Assembly (NCBI GenBank): GCA_944472155.2
Contig: OX235279.1
Span: 49,635,564 to 49,699,563, forward strand
Direction of reading: 5' to 3'
Origin: Trichobilharzia szidati
Lineage: Eukaryota; Platyhelminthes; Trematoda; Strigeidida; Schistosomatidae
Length of the DNA stretch: 64,000 nucleotides
A model generated the notes under the pieces. The model made no database searches, was not told the origin of the DNA, and worked only from the letters and a program-made list of their open reading frames with translations. Positions 1-11,366 of the stretch are shown here, piece after piece; position 1 is the stretch's first letter; every line of letters begins with the position of its first letter. A program made the translations under genes and the position numbers.

Positions 1-80
1 GGTGGGACATCCATCCACACACGTGACTTCTAATTGGACCTCACTGGTCACGACTTCTCACTAGAACTCCAGGAAGCTCC
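1..80 (-). repeat. 5' part of a hammerhead-bearing tRNA-like SINE (family C), cut by window edge
   Basis: The stretch around 40-65 (ctcactggtcacgacttctc) matches the distal end of the fuller copy at 1771-2120 in the same orientation. Only the 5' extension of the element lies here, and the rest is outside the window or lost. Assignment rests on this local similarity only. Confidence 0.5.
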
Positions 81-1070
81 AACCTGTAGCAAGTCACTAG
101 CGAGCATCAGAATAATTTTCTATAGTTTGGTTTTTAAGGATTAGTATAATTCGCTATTTTACTGTTGCTAGAACCCTTGAGCAAAATGCTCTAGATTGTA
201 ATGTCATAAATTATCCACTATGACACTGTGAAGTCAACTTTCAATACATATTTTTTCTATTCGATTAAACTATACCACTCCAAATGAATCAGACATTGAA
301 TTTATTCGCATCAGTTGCGTCAGAGTTAATGTCTAACTGATAATAACATTTAATGATTTAATTTATTGGAAGTAACCATTTTTAGAATAAGTCACTACAA
401 CTATGACGTAGACAACCTATATCTTTGAATAAACCGATAAGTGAAAGCACGTTTAGCAAAGAACTTGTGAATTATTGATTATTATGTCTAGAAATGCTGT
501 TCAACTTCTTCTCAGCTGAAGAGAGACTGAGATTTATGAAGGCCGAATCAGCACGGTTCATAAGTGAACAGGTTAGGGCTGATTTTGATGCCGTCCAGAC
601 TTTATGATTGGTGATTTTGCATGCATACATTCCCTTAACCGGAAGGAATTCTCTGATTTTGGATGCCAAGTGAGTTGACAAGATATCCTGTGGGATATTT
701 GGTTCTATGGATCTTCACACTATTCACTAGTGTTTGTTGGAAGCGTTGAGATGACTCATATTCTGGCTGAATATTCGAGATGATGTCACATGATAGTAAA
801 GTTAATTATGGATTTCATCATAAAGGAATGTATGCGATAGTTGTATTATTTTAATATGTGATTGATCGAAACGAGTCAGTCACGGGTTACTTATTGTCAT
901 TCTTATCGAATTTTTAGTGCTGTATCGAATCAATCAATGCTTTTCACCTTGTTGATATTTCAGTGCACTGAATTTTCGTGTTGTTTATTGCTAATCATTC
1001 TAGGTATAATTCTGTCTAAGACGGTTTGTCAGTGAAATCTGTGAATCCTTCAATGATTCTTTTAAGATCC
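81..1070. other. Unassigned AT-rich sequence
   Basis: No open frame here shows a recognisable domain, splice-site pair or repeat match. A 69-codon frame on the - strand at 472-681 has no family resemblance I can identify and is probably chance. It could be intron of the phospholipase gene whose 3' exons lie downstream, or intergenic DNA. Confidence 0.4.
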
Positions 1071-1071
1071 C

Positions 1072-1290
1072 TTCCTTTCCAAAGTGAAAGTCTTAAACTT
1101 TGGAGACTCAATAACAATAGCGGTGATTTTTACTAGTTGGGTTTGTTCGCCTTGCCACCTAACCTCCTTCTTTCCCAAACTTACTACTGACTAGGCGAAG
1201 GTTTAAAAGTAAATTGGCTAGGAACTAAATCGAAATCTCTCACGTGCTCGGTAAGCATTCTTCCAGTTAGCACTCAGTGAATATTGTGCC
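1072..1290 (-). repeat. Degenerate tRNA-derived SINE (family A)
   Basis: The order of blocks matches the better copies at 4728-4952 and 53800-54012: a decayed tail near 1075-1110, then a body with the GCC-acctaacctccttctttc type block near 1150-1180, then a degraded tRNA-like head near 1220-1285. The B box is not clearly preserved. Confidence 0.45.
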
Positions 1291-1770
1291 TTTTGCTCTT
1301 TAAGAGAAGAAATACAGCCCTTTCCACGACTAACGTTTGTGTTCTGATACAACAATTCTTACGAGATTCATTCACCAAACAACACCTTTATCTTTAAGCT
1401 TTGGGAATAGAATAAGACCAATGTAAATATCCTTATTATGATAACTGGAGAACACAATTTAGTCAAATACTAATTTCTGGTGATTTCTAATCAGGTGTTA
1501 CAATTACACCACACAATGTTATTAAGCGTTGATATTTGGTAATGATGTGGTCAACTGTATCAAAGTTCGGGCATATGAATTAGTGGAAAATGATCGACGT
1601 GATAATAATCATAATAACAAGAAAAAATTCATGCAAATGTTTATATGATAAAGGCTGTCAATCACTGTTTGTTTAGAATTCGAATAACTGAAAAAAAATG
1701 TAGGCTTAATTTGTAAATAATCAAGAGGCAATTAAACCAAATGTATTTTCCTACTGTCTGAGTATTATAT

Positions 1771-2119
1771 TCAAGTATCGGTTTGCAGGGATTTGATTTG
1801 ATTGGTCACAGGATTTCACCATCAGCTGACATCGATTAGAGAACCACTGGAAAGCCATCTCACAGTACTGGACAGCTGTTTCTTCCTAATTCGGGAATTC
1901 TTCATCAGCACACACCCACCAAGGTTCGAACCCAGGAAATTCCGGTTAAAAGGCAACTTCGTAGACCATTAGGCCTCTGGGACCCATTTCAATGGCCACT
2001 TTATGAATTCCAACTTCCTCCAATTCTCCATATAGCACTACCACTAGTTAATACCATCAGCGAGTATTTGTCCTCACACCCAACCTGCTGTACCCTGCTG
2101 GTCACGACTTCTCACTAGG
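1771..2119 (-). repeat. tRNA-derived SINE with hammerhead remnant (family C), near full length
   Basis: Read on the - strand, this roughly 350-bp element has a 5' extension, an A-box-like block (near 1961-1982), a B box (GGTTCGAACC at 1923-1932), a hammerhead-like block (1863-1911) and a tail rich in CAATCAAAT-type sequence. A and B boxes are the internal RNA polymerase III promoter of tRNA-derived SINEs. The hammerhead block keeps the arm GTACTG/CAGTAC only partly (the 5' strand is altered) but retains GAAACAGCTGTCCAGTAC. It is a reference copy for the family in this window. Confidence 0.75.
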
Positions 2120-2129
2120 TTTTCCAATC

Positions 2130-3305
2130 GTTCTGTAACCTACGTCTGAGTTTTATTCAGCTTACCTTCAGAGTTAATCTCAAATGACTTCATTTTGTGT
2201 TCATAATGAACAGACATTCTCTATGACAGACACGTGAACAGAAGCATAAAATTCAAGCGTTCATTAAGGTGTTCACTTTAAATCAAAAGCCATATAATTT
2301 CCATGCATGACAAGCGGTCACTAGCTTTATCCATTATATTTATGAAAAGTGTGGGATATACAGGTTCTAGAATATTTAATCGTACCTTTGAGATATGTTG
2401 GCAGTCTACGGATTACATGTTTGCCATGGTGAAATCCAAACATGTCCATTTTGTTTTCTTCCACAAATATAAACTCTACAACAGCTATAATTTTACTAAC
2501 TATTGTCTTAAGACACGAACAGAAATGACTAGCTCTGCTCAAGTGTAAAGTATAATATAGGTGAAATAAGTGCGATGAGACACGTGTCTTTAAAACCCTT
2601 CAACGTTAGTCAATCAATTGCCTCAATTGTTTTTTATTGTTTCATCTTATACTCGCAAGGGTTAGTGTAGTTCAGTGTCCAGGTAACAGGGCTGTAAATT
2701 CAACCTACAGGTCATAATAATTTTTAATTGATCAGTGAAGCATCAAAAACCCCTGAACATCACAAGAGAATACTGGATGCTTCTATGGTGTTGTAACACA
2801 AAAGAAAACATCAGGGGTCTTACGAAAGTTACCTAGTTAGACCATAACCAAAGGCGGATTTTTAGTGTAGTGTAGTGGTTTCATTGACCTGATTAGGCAA
2901 AATAGCAATGTAGTCTAACGCACACAGTGGAACAACTGCATAGCCAAGTACATAAGTCAGATTAGTCCATTGAAATCACTTAGATTGTCAAAGCATAGAA
3001 ATACAGTCAAATGCTGAATGATAGTTTGAGAGGAGAGTTCGTCATTTGTAGGAGTGTTTTATTCCTTTTTAATCTATGAAATGTAAAAAAACAAAGCCAT
3101 GGTGATTTATGCAGTAACACACAATCATAATATAGAACAGGATAGACTAACATTTGTACAACTTAATGTTTTGAGGAGAAGAGAAAAGGTGATAAATGAA
3201 TCTTTGTTCTTCAAATCAAAATCCACTGTGTGGACGTAGTGGCTATACTGAAGCATGGAAAGAACTCTTATCTATATTAGCTAAAAGAAGAGTTACAGGA
3301 ATATA
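2130..3305. other. Unassigned sequence
   Basis: No conserved coding frame or repeat family was recognised. Overlapping frames of 81 codons (+, 2303-2548) and 71 codons (-, 2327-2542) occupy the same bases on opposite strands and show no family signature, so neither is called as a gene. Confidence 0.4.
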
Positions 3306-3309
3306 CTAA

Positions 3310-3770
3310 GGAAGCTGCATATGGGTCAGGAACTTAGCGTGTTACCAGTAGGGTTTCCAACATGCTGCAGACTTTTATCAACAGCTGTCTTCGCTAGCTC
3401 CATACTGAAGCTCAAATGACCAACCAGAAAGAATTAGCAACAAGAAACTATGGGACCGAAACAACCAGGAAACTATCGTTCAAATAATTCGTAGGAGAAA
3501 ATGGAGATGGACAGGTCACACACTGAGGAGATCGTGTAATGGCATCGCGCGTAATGCTCCAGTGAAACCAAATGGGAAGCGACGAGTGGGTTGCCACATC
3601 GAGAGTGACATGGAGGAGATCGTGTGGCGAGAAGGCGAGGAGAGATTATGGAAAATCGTGGACACGGCCAACTGAAGAGGACAGCAGAGGATAGGCAAAG
3701 TGTAGATGTGTTGTTGAAACCGTATGTTCTACTCAGAACCCAAAGGAATAATATAATAATAATAGTTATA
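3310..3770 (+). mobile_element. 3' end of an RTE-like LINE (family RTE-1), degenerate
   Basis: The sequence parallels the 3' part of the longer copy at 16430-18435: the same run from the tatatgggtca-like block, through CTTTTATCAACAGCTGTC and the GGAGAAAATGGAGATGGACA block, to a tail ending ttccactC/G-GGAACCCAAAG-GAATAATAATA. In-frame it resembles the C-terminal part of RTE endonuclease-reverse transcriptases (RRKWRW-x-GH-type region), interrupted by several stops. It is 5' truncated and non-functional. Confidence 0.75.
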
Positions 3771-3774
3771 ATAA

Positions 3775-4725
3775 ATAAGCGATAGCTGGCGCTCAGAATG
3801 TTTGTTAGCACTAGGTATTTCTACTTCACTTTGTGCTATATTGTATAAATTAACGCCTAAAAGTAGTAATATTAAATATTCAATATGAGTGAAGAAAGAC
3901 AAACAATGTTTTTTTATTGACTTTCTAACTGATAGATAACCTACACGCTAGTCTTCTCAACAGTTTACTATGAAATCTAAGAAGATAAATATTTGAGGAT
4001 AAAATTTCTGTTTAATTGAAACCTGTTAAATTTGGACTTCCAGTCTATGCTTATTGTAGCTTTAAAGCTTCTCTAAACTGATGTGCTGTTGTTATATAGG
4101 TTGGAAGAAAAATATAAACAAACAAAAGAATAATGTGGTGTGTACCACTACTAGTGGAATTTTAAGTTTGGAATGATTCTTTCAAAATCTCTTGACATGA
4201 AAACCACTGTTTTGTAGCCAGTTGTACACTTTGGGATTATTGCACTGGTATAGGCAATTCAGGGACTGTGTATGTGACATGCCTGTAAGCCACTAAGACG
4301 TAAAATATCATTGCCATGCTAGGGTTAGGACACATTTGTTCGAATAGCCCAGCTGTATATATATATATATATATCATATCTCAAGCTGTTTTATAAATTA
4401 GGACTTAACTGCAGAAAAAGACTGTTCAAAAAATAAGAGATTTTCAAGAACTCATAAATCTGTTAGAGTTTGTTGGGGGTAGTGAGTGTTGTTGTAAGAG
4501 ATTATGCTTTTATAATTGCACAGGTTTCTGTGTTCTAAGGAACTCACATTTGCTGATTTTTGAATAAAATATGTGGTTGTCCCATGAAGGCTATGCAGAG
4601 CTTATTAAATTTTCCATGCTGACTGCTGATGCCGCTCAGTATCTGCCTATTTTTGTTGTAAGAGAGTGAGATCTTAGACACTTGCGTTTTCTTCGTTTTC
4701 AGCATTACTCCATTATTTTTATTAT
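3775..4725. other. Unassigned sequence with a short (TA)n tract
   Basis: No gene or dispersed repeat was recognised. A (TA)n microsatellite lies at 4356-4374. Confidence 0.4.
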
Positions 4726-4727
4726 TA

Positions 4728-4952
4728 ATTTATTCCTTTACGTTCCTCGGTGGAACATAGGGTTTCAAGCTTGAGTTTTGAAGTTTCAGTAGCAGTGATT
4801 TCATTTTTACAGTGTAGGCTAGCTAGTCCCACGCCCAACATTCCCTCTTTATCCGCCTATCGAGGTTGTAGAGTGCGTCGGCCAGGGATCGAACCCAAGA
4901 CCGCATGAGGCGCGGTTGGTGAGTGTTCTGCCGCTGAGCCTTCGACGCATTA
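4728..4952 (-). repeat. tRNA-derived SINE, family A
   Basis: On the - strand the copy starts with a tRNA-like head containing an A-box-like AGGCTCAGCGGCAGA and a B box GGTTCGATCC. A body with a GGGAATGTTGGGC-type block follows, and then a tail that includes CCCTATGTTCCACC. The tail matches the 3' end of the RTE-1 LINEs in this window. No real tRNA gene is implied because the anticodon arm does not fold cleanly. Confidence 0.8.
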
Positions 4953-4954
4953 CT

Positions 4955-6270
4955 CCGTACCGCTGTTTAATTCTGACAACCTGTTACACCGCAGAGATCC
5001 TAGCCTAAAGTCACTGGTATTTTGTTCATAAAATTTTATTTAATTAAATGCAGATCCCAGTTCATAGAGTTTAGTTCTCAGTTAACGTCCTTTTGACGTA
5101 CGGTGACTGCCACACAAATGAAAATGCCGACGGCTCTGAGTGTTTTGCTGAGCAATGCAGGTTCCATATGAAAGAATATCAACTTTCTTGAGACCCCAAG
5201 TTTGCCATGCTGATAACTGTCTGAAATAATGAAGCAGAGTTCTAGGGTTTTGTAATTAAGTTGTACAAATGTTCGTACTAAAAGATTTTCTACCTTGTAG
5301 GTGTAGTGATTGTGTACCCCCACCTTTACATGAATATGCTGATTTGTATTACACCAGCGATTGTAAAATAATATCTGTATTGAGTTTCCTTCACACAAAA
5401 ATGTATGCTAGTGAGAACTGTTCGAAGTCTTGTAGAAATTCATCTACGACATGGAAATATAACACTGTTATGACACAGTGATACGGGGTAGTGGGTTAGA
5501 CTAGCTTAACTAAGGTGTGTCTCCAGAACATGACAATATAAGTAACTAATCACTTGAAATTATCCCCCAGACTAAGATGAACACAAAAGTCACACAGAGA
5601 AGAACGACGACCGGGACGACAGAATCTGTCGTACATTATATTTACGAAACCCCACAGAAATTCAAGCTGAACGAATCTCCAATGATGTTATCATGTCAGT
5701 ACATGCATAAATGAATAATTCACAGAAAACAAAAGAAGCTTTTCCGTTCGAACAAACACCTCGGTGTAGCTGAGGCATAAGAAGTGCAAACGTTGTATAC
5801 CACCTCTATAGGTGCGAATAATCTTTTTTCTTACCATTGAAATCATCAATAATTGTCTTTCTAAATACATGCTGTCTTTACTGTGTTTCATATTCTGGTC
5901 TCTTGTTTAACAATACTAGTTGTTGTTCACACTTGCACCACATAAATTCTTTTGAATTATGTAGTGTGCCTTGACTTCTGATAGTAACTTAATCAAAAAC
6001 AATATGGCTTTTTCTATCAATGTCAAGCACTGAAAATGACTTCCGTGATATTATTGATGACGACTCTCTGCTTCACTTCACCTGTGTTTTCAACTCATCG
6101 CCAGAGTCGCGGCCTTTAACTCATCATTTGTGATACTTATTTAGATAAAGAGTGGCAACTGTTGACACCTTACATTATCAAATTTCGATAGCTTTTTAGT
6201 TAGAGATGCGTATCTTTGTAAGTTCTGTCATCAAAGCTTATAATCTTCTATTGTTCGTTGTTAATTTTTA
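4955..6270. other. Unassigned sequence, probably intron of the phospholipase gene
   Basis: Overlapping frames at 5078-5398 (-) and 5269-5481 (+) run on opposite strands through the same bases with no recognisable family. I looked for the lipase serine motif (AHSMGN-type) of the upstream phospholipase exons and did not find it here. The region directly precedes a splice acceptor at 6270-6271, so it is most likely intronic. Confidence 0.4.
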
Positions 6271-6271
6271 G

Positions 6272-6463
6272 GCGATAATTTTTCAGTATTTTTCCGAAAT
6301 CCTTTATCTTTTCGTCCAATTCTACGATCGTTTACTTCTATTGTGTCAACTGTGCCACATCCTAGAGTATGGCTTCCAGATGAGGTGTTGGTATCAACGC
6401 CGACAAGAAATTATACAGTGAATGATTACCAAGCTCTTTTCAGGGACATAGATTTCCCACTAG
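6272..6463 (+). CDS. Group XV phospholipase A2 / LCAT-like, penultimate exon
   Basis: Lysosomal phospholipase A2 group XV (LPLA2, PLA2G15) hydrolyses phospholipids and transfers acyl groups to ceramide in the acidic lysosome lumen. This exon translates to about 64 residues. It begins with GDN, as in the family segment that follows the catalytic-serine domain, and continues to a VWLPDEVLVSTPTRNYTVNDY stretch that closely matches the family (conserved NYT and DY). The exon is bounded by an acceptor (atttttag, ending 6271) and a GTAAGT donor (6464). It ends in phase 1, which joins in frame to the exon at 11367. The upstream exons with signal peptide and nucleophile serine were not found in this window. 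Confidence 0.85.
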
Positions 6464-6611
6464 GTAAGTTCACAAGACATCGTAATAAAGAGTGTAAACT
6501 TTATTAATATTCACATTAGACTTACATAAAAACTTCATTTAATCGTAAGTTATAAGTATATACTTCAAGATAGACACCCCAGAAATTCAAAGTAACTGAC
6601 AGTACTGTCTT

Positions 6612-6725
6612 TAAGAGTTTGGTTTGTAAGGACTAGAGAACCATTGAAAACCAGGGTGTACTGGATGAAACAGCTGTCCAGTACTCCCTGGCTTTCAGTG
6701 GTTTCTAACTGATATCAATCCGTGG
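6612..6725. repeat. Fold-back fragment of SINE family C
   Basis: The left half (about 6616-6662) is the SINE-C tail in - orientation. The right half (about 6664-6725) is the hammerhead 3' arm plus tail in + orientation (GAAACAGCTGTCCAGTACTC). The two halves are inverted copies of each other joined at the ribozyme region. Confidence 0.65.
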
Positions 6726-6791
6726 TCAAACACGTATAAACAAATACTGTCTTCATTCGATAGTCGCTTTATATGTCGAATCTTTAGTACT

Positions 6792-7024
6792 TTTTTTATT
6801 CCTTTACGTTCCCAGTGGAACATAGGGCTTCAAGCTGGAGGCTTGAAGTTTCTGTAGCAGTGTTAATTTTTACAGGATGGGGTTGCTAGCCTCATGCCCA
6901 ATCTTCCCTCTTTGCCAGTTCTATTACTAGCTTAGCGAGGTAATGGAGTGCGCCGGCCGGGGATCGAACCCCGGACCATGTGCATGGTTGGCGAGCGTCC
7001 TAACCGCTATGCCACCGACGCACA
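6792..7024 (-). repeat. tRNA-derived SINE, family A
   Basis: This is a well preserved copy. The - strand head has a tRNA-like A box (GGCATAGCGGTTAGGACG) and B box (GGGTTCGATCCCC-like at 6960-6973). The body carries GGGAAGATTGGGCATGAGGC, and the tail is GAAGCCCTATGTTCCACTGG. The tail matches the RTE-1 LINE 3' end, for example 18390-18435 on the + strand. Confidence 0.85.
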
Positions 7025-7177
7025 AAAGAGCATATAATTAGGAAGATGGCTAGTAAATAAAATAGACTAGGTCACATTAAAGTGTTGAGGTCAGTGATTT
7101 TCATTGTCACGTGTATACAATCATAGATGTGACTGATCACTTTCAGAGTGAACCCAAACTTCTCTGGTTATCATGAT

Positions 7178-7960
7178 ATTATTTATTATTATTCCCTTGG
7201 GTTCCAAGTGGGACATAGGGCTTCAGCAACACATCTACACTTTGCCCTATTCTCTGCTGCCCATAATCTTTTATTTCCTCCACACCGCACGATCTCCTCC
7301 ATGTCACTCCCTATGTGACGACCCACTTGAGCTATGGCCTGATTTGCGAGCGATATCACCCGATGGTCTTCTCAGTGTGTAACTTATCCATCTGCATTTT
7401 CTCTTATATGTCTGTTGAACAATAGCTTCTTGGTTGGTTTGTCACCTGCCAGGGTATCTTGTTGCTAATTATCTCTGATCGACCATCTAGTCTTCAACAG
7501 ATAGACAGCCAAGACAGGCAGCTGTTGATAAAAGTCTACATCCAGCTTTTCAAAACGGTCTTCGTGATGTACAGTGCAAGTTTATGACCCATATAGAAGT
7601 GCTGACTGACTTCACATTTGTGTTGAAAATCCGAATCTTCCTGTTTATGCTGAGGTGGAGTGCACAAGATCCCCAGACTCATTTCAGAGTGATAAAGGTG
7701 TATCTTGCCTTTCCCATTGTGGCTGGCTGACTTCGATCTCTTCATCCGTTCCGACTGCCTGTGGTTGAAACGATTTTTCGCATTTAAGTGAAGGAAGTAG
7801 CCTCTGTTAAATCTCTCCCGTTGATGGTAATTAGTGTTGGTTGTTGTTGTTGTCGCTGTTGCTGTTCGTTGGTTGTCTTCATCACCTCCGTCTGCTCTAT
7901 GTTCACCTAGACTCCTGTCTTCGTTGGTTCTTTAGGCCTTTTGTTGGTTATCATGGTACT
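7178..7960 (-). mobile_element. RTE-1 LINE 3' fragment, antisense to the phospholipase gene
   Basis: Read on the - strand, this corresponds to the 3' quarter of the RTE-1 element at 16430-18435. It has the same blocks in the same order: a glutamine/serine-rich stretch from CAACAACAACAACCAACAC, the TATATGGGTCATAAACTTGC block, CTTTTATCAACAGCTGCC, and the GAAGCCCTATGTCCCACTTG tail ending in AATAATAAT. Several stops and shifts show it is dead. Confidence 0.8.
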
Positions 7961-8739
7961 TACAACTAATTTACATAAAGATTCAAAATACTTTAAAATG
8001 AGTTGGGGTTAAGAAATGACGAAAATAAATATCTGCTTGCAATAATTAAATAAAGATATCCTACACTTATCTCAATTTGTGTAATTCAGAGTGTGTTTTG
8101 TTTCACCAAACACTAGTATGAATATCCTGTCATCTACTGGAAACCACAACGGAAATGAAACCGTGAAAATGCTCATTTGAATTAACCTGCTATCAGTTAT
8201 GCCTGTTTTATATTCCAAGAGTGATTATTCATCACTCTTATGATCCTTAACGTGGTAGAAGCATTTTACCATTGATTTCAAATTGAATTCTGTTGGAGAT
8301 CCTTCGTGATGTTGATGTCAGCATTATAAGTGAGCAGGAGTTGGGAAAAGTTTTGGTCGAATGTGTTTGAATGGTCCAGTACAATGTTGTATGACGTCAG
8401 TCAGTTTCAACGTTTTGCAACATAACTTTACAGAAATTTTTGTTCAAAAGCAAATGAATTGGTGTGGTAACCTATACTAGAAATTGTACAGCTTATATTT
8501 CGAACGCGTTGGTTTAATAATGTTTCTCTGCTACCATTCAAGTATTAAAGTATGTTATTATCACTAATTATAACAATTGTAATCTCAGGTGGTTTGCGGT
8601 AGATGAGAACCTGTGAAATAGAATGATATCATTTTATCCTGCAAATCTGATCTCACCCCCCCCCCTTTATCGAGATTTCTCAATGGAAACAAATACATGA
8701 AACATTCTTTATGAATCATCTCCATGTTGAAGTTAGAAC

Positions 8740-9470
8740 GACTTCCAAGCAAGAGGAAATATTTTTATGCGGTATAGAATTTTTAAGGCTTTAGCAAATT
8801 GGCAATTAAAATGAAACGTTCAGGAGATGAATACCGCGAGACGACATCATTCCATAGTTTTCTACAAACGTGTTGCAACTGGCATGGTTCACAATAAGTA
8901 AAAAAATATCTGACAATTATTCAGTTGTGAATAAAATAAAAGTGCATAACATTTTCTTAATAGGTCAAGTAGTTCCAGATGGACAAAGGTGGAAGCCTAT
9001 TATTTTCTGCGCGCATAGTTTGTGATGTGCGTGACTCATCACTTTTAATAACCTTGAATTGAAGTTAGGTGAAATAACTGGGAAACAGTCATTAGAACAC
9101 TGGTTTTGCAGTGAATAATGCTACACTTCTATTGAGACTGAGTATATTTGCATTTTCTGTGTCGCTTAGGACCATTAAGGAACATGTTCTTTTTTACTAC
9201 ACTAAAACATTCCATTACTTCTAATTATATACATATATATATGTCCTCGCAACTGCAGGTAAATTAGTAGATAGTACGAGGTCTAGTCCATAGAATTTCT
9301 TTCTTTAATCGTCAACACAGGAAGTGAAGGTGTTCAAGAGGTAAGCAAAAACGACGCTGCGTAGAATGTGAGCTTGATAGCTGGTCAAAGTCTCTGAGGT
9401 GTCAGGTGCATGAATTGATCACCCTTGAGTGATAGTTTAATAGAGACGGCTTGTTTTTGTTATGAAAGCT
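8740..9470 (-). mobile_element. Penelope-like element fragment, older diverged copy
   Basis: The stretch aligns by eye with 9873-10600, sharing GAGA-GA-ATCATTCC-TAGTTT, CAATTA-TCAGTT, the AATAACCTTGAATT block and the coding segment that in the younger copy encodes the GIY-YIG domain (here near 9150-9320). It is in the same orientation and interrupted by substitutions and small indels. Confidence 0.65.
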
Positions 9471-9780
9471 ATCTTTCAAAGGTTTCGAGACACGGTGAGA
9501 TAACAGCTAATCGCTGGCGAGTCCTAAATAGGAGGAAATGTGCATCCTAGAATCCATTGGGGGCAACCATCAACTAAATGACACCGTATCAATCTTCAGA
9601 TGTCTTCGAGACGTCCGTATTAATAGCCAACACGTCAAAAGTGATCAAACATTTCGGTTCAGTATAGTCATTCAACCGGACATAAATTAGCTTAAACAAA
9701 TTCACAGTGTATGCTTCTTTTGTACAGCTATTGCTTTGTTGAAGTTTGAATACAATTTAAAGCTGTCAAGTATCATAAGC

Positions 9781-9803
9781 AGTATATATATATATATATA
9801 TAT
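9781..9803. repeat. (TA)n microsatellite
   Basis: A perfect TA dinucleotide run between the two Penelope-like copies. Confidence 0.95.
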
Positions 9804-9872
9804 TGTGGTGAACATAAATTTCTCTTACTATTAAACTCAATCTCTTATTAAAACAATTAGTCCCTTTGATAA

Positions 9873-10180
9873 ATTTGAATAAGGCATTAAGAAGACAAAT
9901 TTCGCGAGATGATATCATTTCGTAGTTTCTTTACAACCGCTTTACAACTAACATGGTTAGCAATAATAAAATAAAGTTCATGACAATTACTCAGTTAAAT
10001 AAAAAACAAAGTGCATACTAATGACCAATCATATTTGGATGGGTCATGTAGTCTATGGTAGGCGAAGATTGAAGTCTGTTGTCTTTTGTACACACAGTTT
10101 AGGCTGTATGTGATCAATCCAAAGTGCTTCCATCACCTTCAATAACCTTGAATTAGAGTTATGTGAAATAATTGTGAAAC
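9873..10180. repeat. Left arm of 308-nt inverted repeat
   Basis: Reverse complement of 10624-10931, judged by eye at both ends and through the middle. The loop between the arms is 443 nt. Confidence 0.85.
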
Positions 10181-10623
10181 AGTCATTAATATTGATTTTG
10201 TGACCTGACATTAATAAGTGTTTTGCAATGGATGATGCTGGATTTCTATTCAGATTACTCGTGTTGGGATTTTCTATGATTTAGTAGCCATTTTGGAACA
10301 TGTTCTTTTCGACGACATTGGAACATTCTGTTGGTTCTACCTATATAGGTGTCACCGCAGCTGCAGGTGAACTTGTAGATACAGTTTGAAGTAGAGTCCG
10401 CCGAATTTCGTCCTTTAATCGTAGGTACAGGGATCGAAAATGTTCTGCAAATGAGAAAAAGAGATGCGGCGTAGAATGTGCGTTTGATGGCTGACCGAAG
10501 TCTTTGAGCTGTCAACTGCATAATCTGGTCACCCTTGAATGGTAGGTTAATGAAGATAGCTTTCATTGGTACAGAAGCTGTCTTTTCGAGATGTGGTCTT
10601 TCTTTACTGTGACAAATGATAAA

Positions 10624-10931
10624 GTTTCACAATTATTTCACATAACTCTAATTCAAGGTTATTGAAGGTGATGGAAGCACTTTGGACTGATCACATACAG
10701 CCTAAACTGTGTGTACAAAAGACAATAGACTTCAATCTTCGCCTACCATAGACTACATGACCCATCCAAATATGATTGGTCATTAGTATGCACTTTGTTT
10801 TTTATTTAACTGAGTAATTGTCATGAACTTTATTTTATCATTGCTAACCATGTTAGTTGTAAAGCGGTTGTAAAGAAACTACGAAATGATATCATCTCGC
10901 GAAATTTGTCTTCTTAATGCCTTATTCAAAT
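10624..10931. repeat. Right arm of 308-nt inverted repeat
   Basis: Inverted partner of 9873-10180. It lies upstream of the GIY-YIG coding strand and so is the copy in the unexpected orientation. Confidence 0.85.
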
Positions 10932-11366
10932 CAATCTCTTATGTTTGATTTGAGCTAACTATTTCTTTATTGAAAATGAACTTCTTCAACAAGTGATTAT
11001 TTTTATTACTATTAAACACTGAACTAAATATGACATTTTCAAGAAGTGGGATTCGTTCACCAGGCTGAAATTTTATTTAGTAGTTGAAAGGCAGTTTTTA
11101 GTTCAATATCATGATATGTCGTTAAATTCTATAGCATGAGTAAAAACAGTTTAACTTTTTATACTAAGGTAACACCAGCTCTACGTGATAAACCACTGCG
11201 ACCATTGACTAGACTTCTCTTTCAAATCAAGGAACAACTGTAATTACAGGCGGTTTTGATCGCCAGTTTTAAATATCATTACGCGCGTATTTTCAAAACC
11301 GTAGGTAGCATTATTTTTCTTTTAATTAACTCACTGAAAGTTCACTTGTGTTTATTTACCTTTCAG

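Larger units (their letters stand above)
9873..10931 (-). mobile_element. Penelope-like element fragment with GIY-YIG domain, flanked by 308-nt inverted arms
   Basis: The core on the - strand (10566-10255) encodes YKFTCSCGDTYIGRTNR followed by KEHVPKWL. This is the zinc-coordinating lead-in and the GIY-YIG-type endonuclease motif of Penelope-like retroelements. The frame is short (about 103 codons) and the reverse transcriptase is absent, so the copy is defective. The bases 9873-10180 and 10624-10931 are inverted copies of equal length (308 nt) with few mismatches. Penelope-like elements are known to carry terminal repeats in direct or inverted orientation, which fits. The arms contain no intact coding frame. 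Confidence 0.8.
6464..11366 (+). other. Large intron of the phospholipase gene (4.9 kb)
   Basis: It runs from a GTAAGT donor to a TTTACCTTTCAG acceptor. It holds a fold-back SINE fragment, a SINE-A copy, an antisense RTE-1 tail, two antisense Penelope-like copies and a (TA)n tract, which are listed separately. Between them (about 7960-8740 and 10935-11360) no gene was recognised. A poly-C tract occurs near 8655-8664. Confidence 0.8.

Noticed and set aside
5078..5481. Overlapping frames of 106 (-) and 70 (+) codons
   Set aside because: They share the same bases on opposite strands, neither resembles phospholipase exons, and no lipase motif is present.
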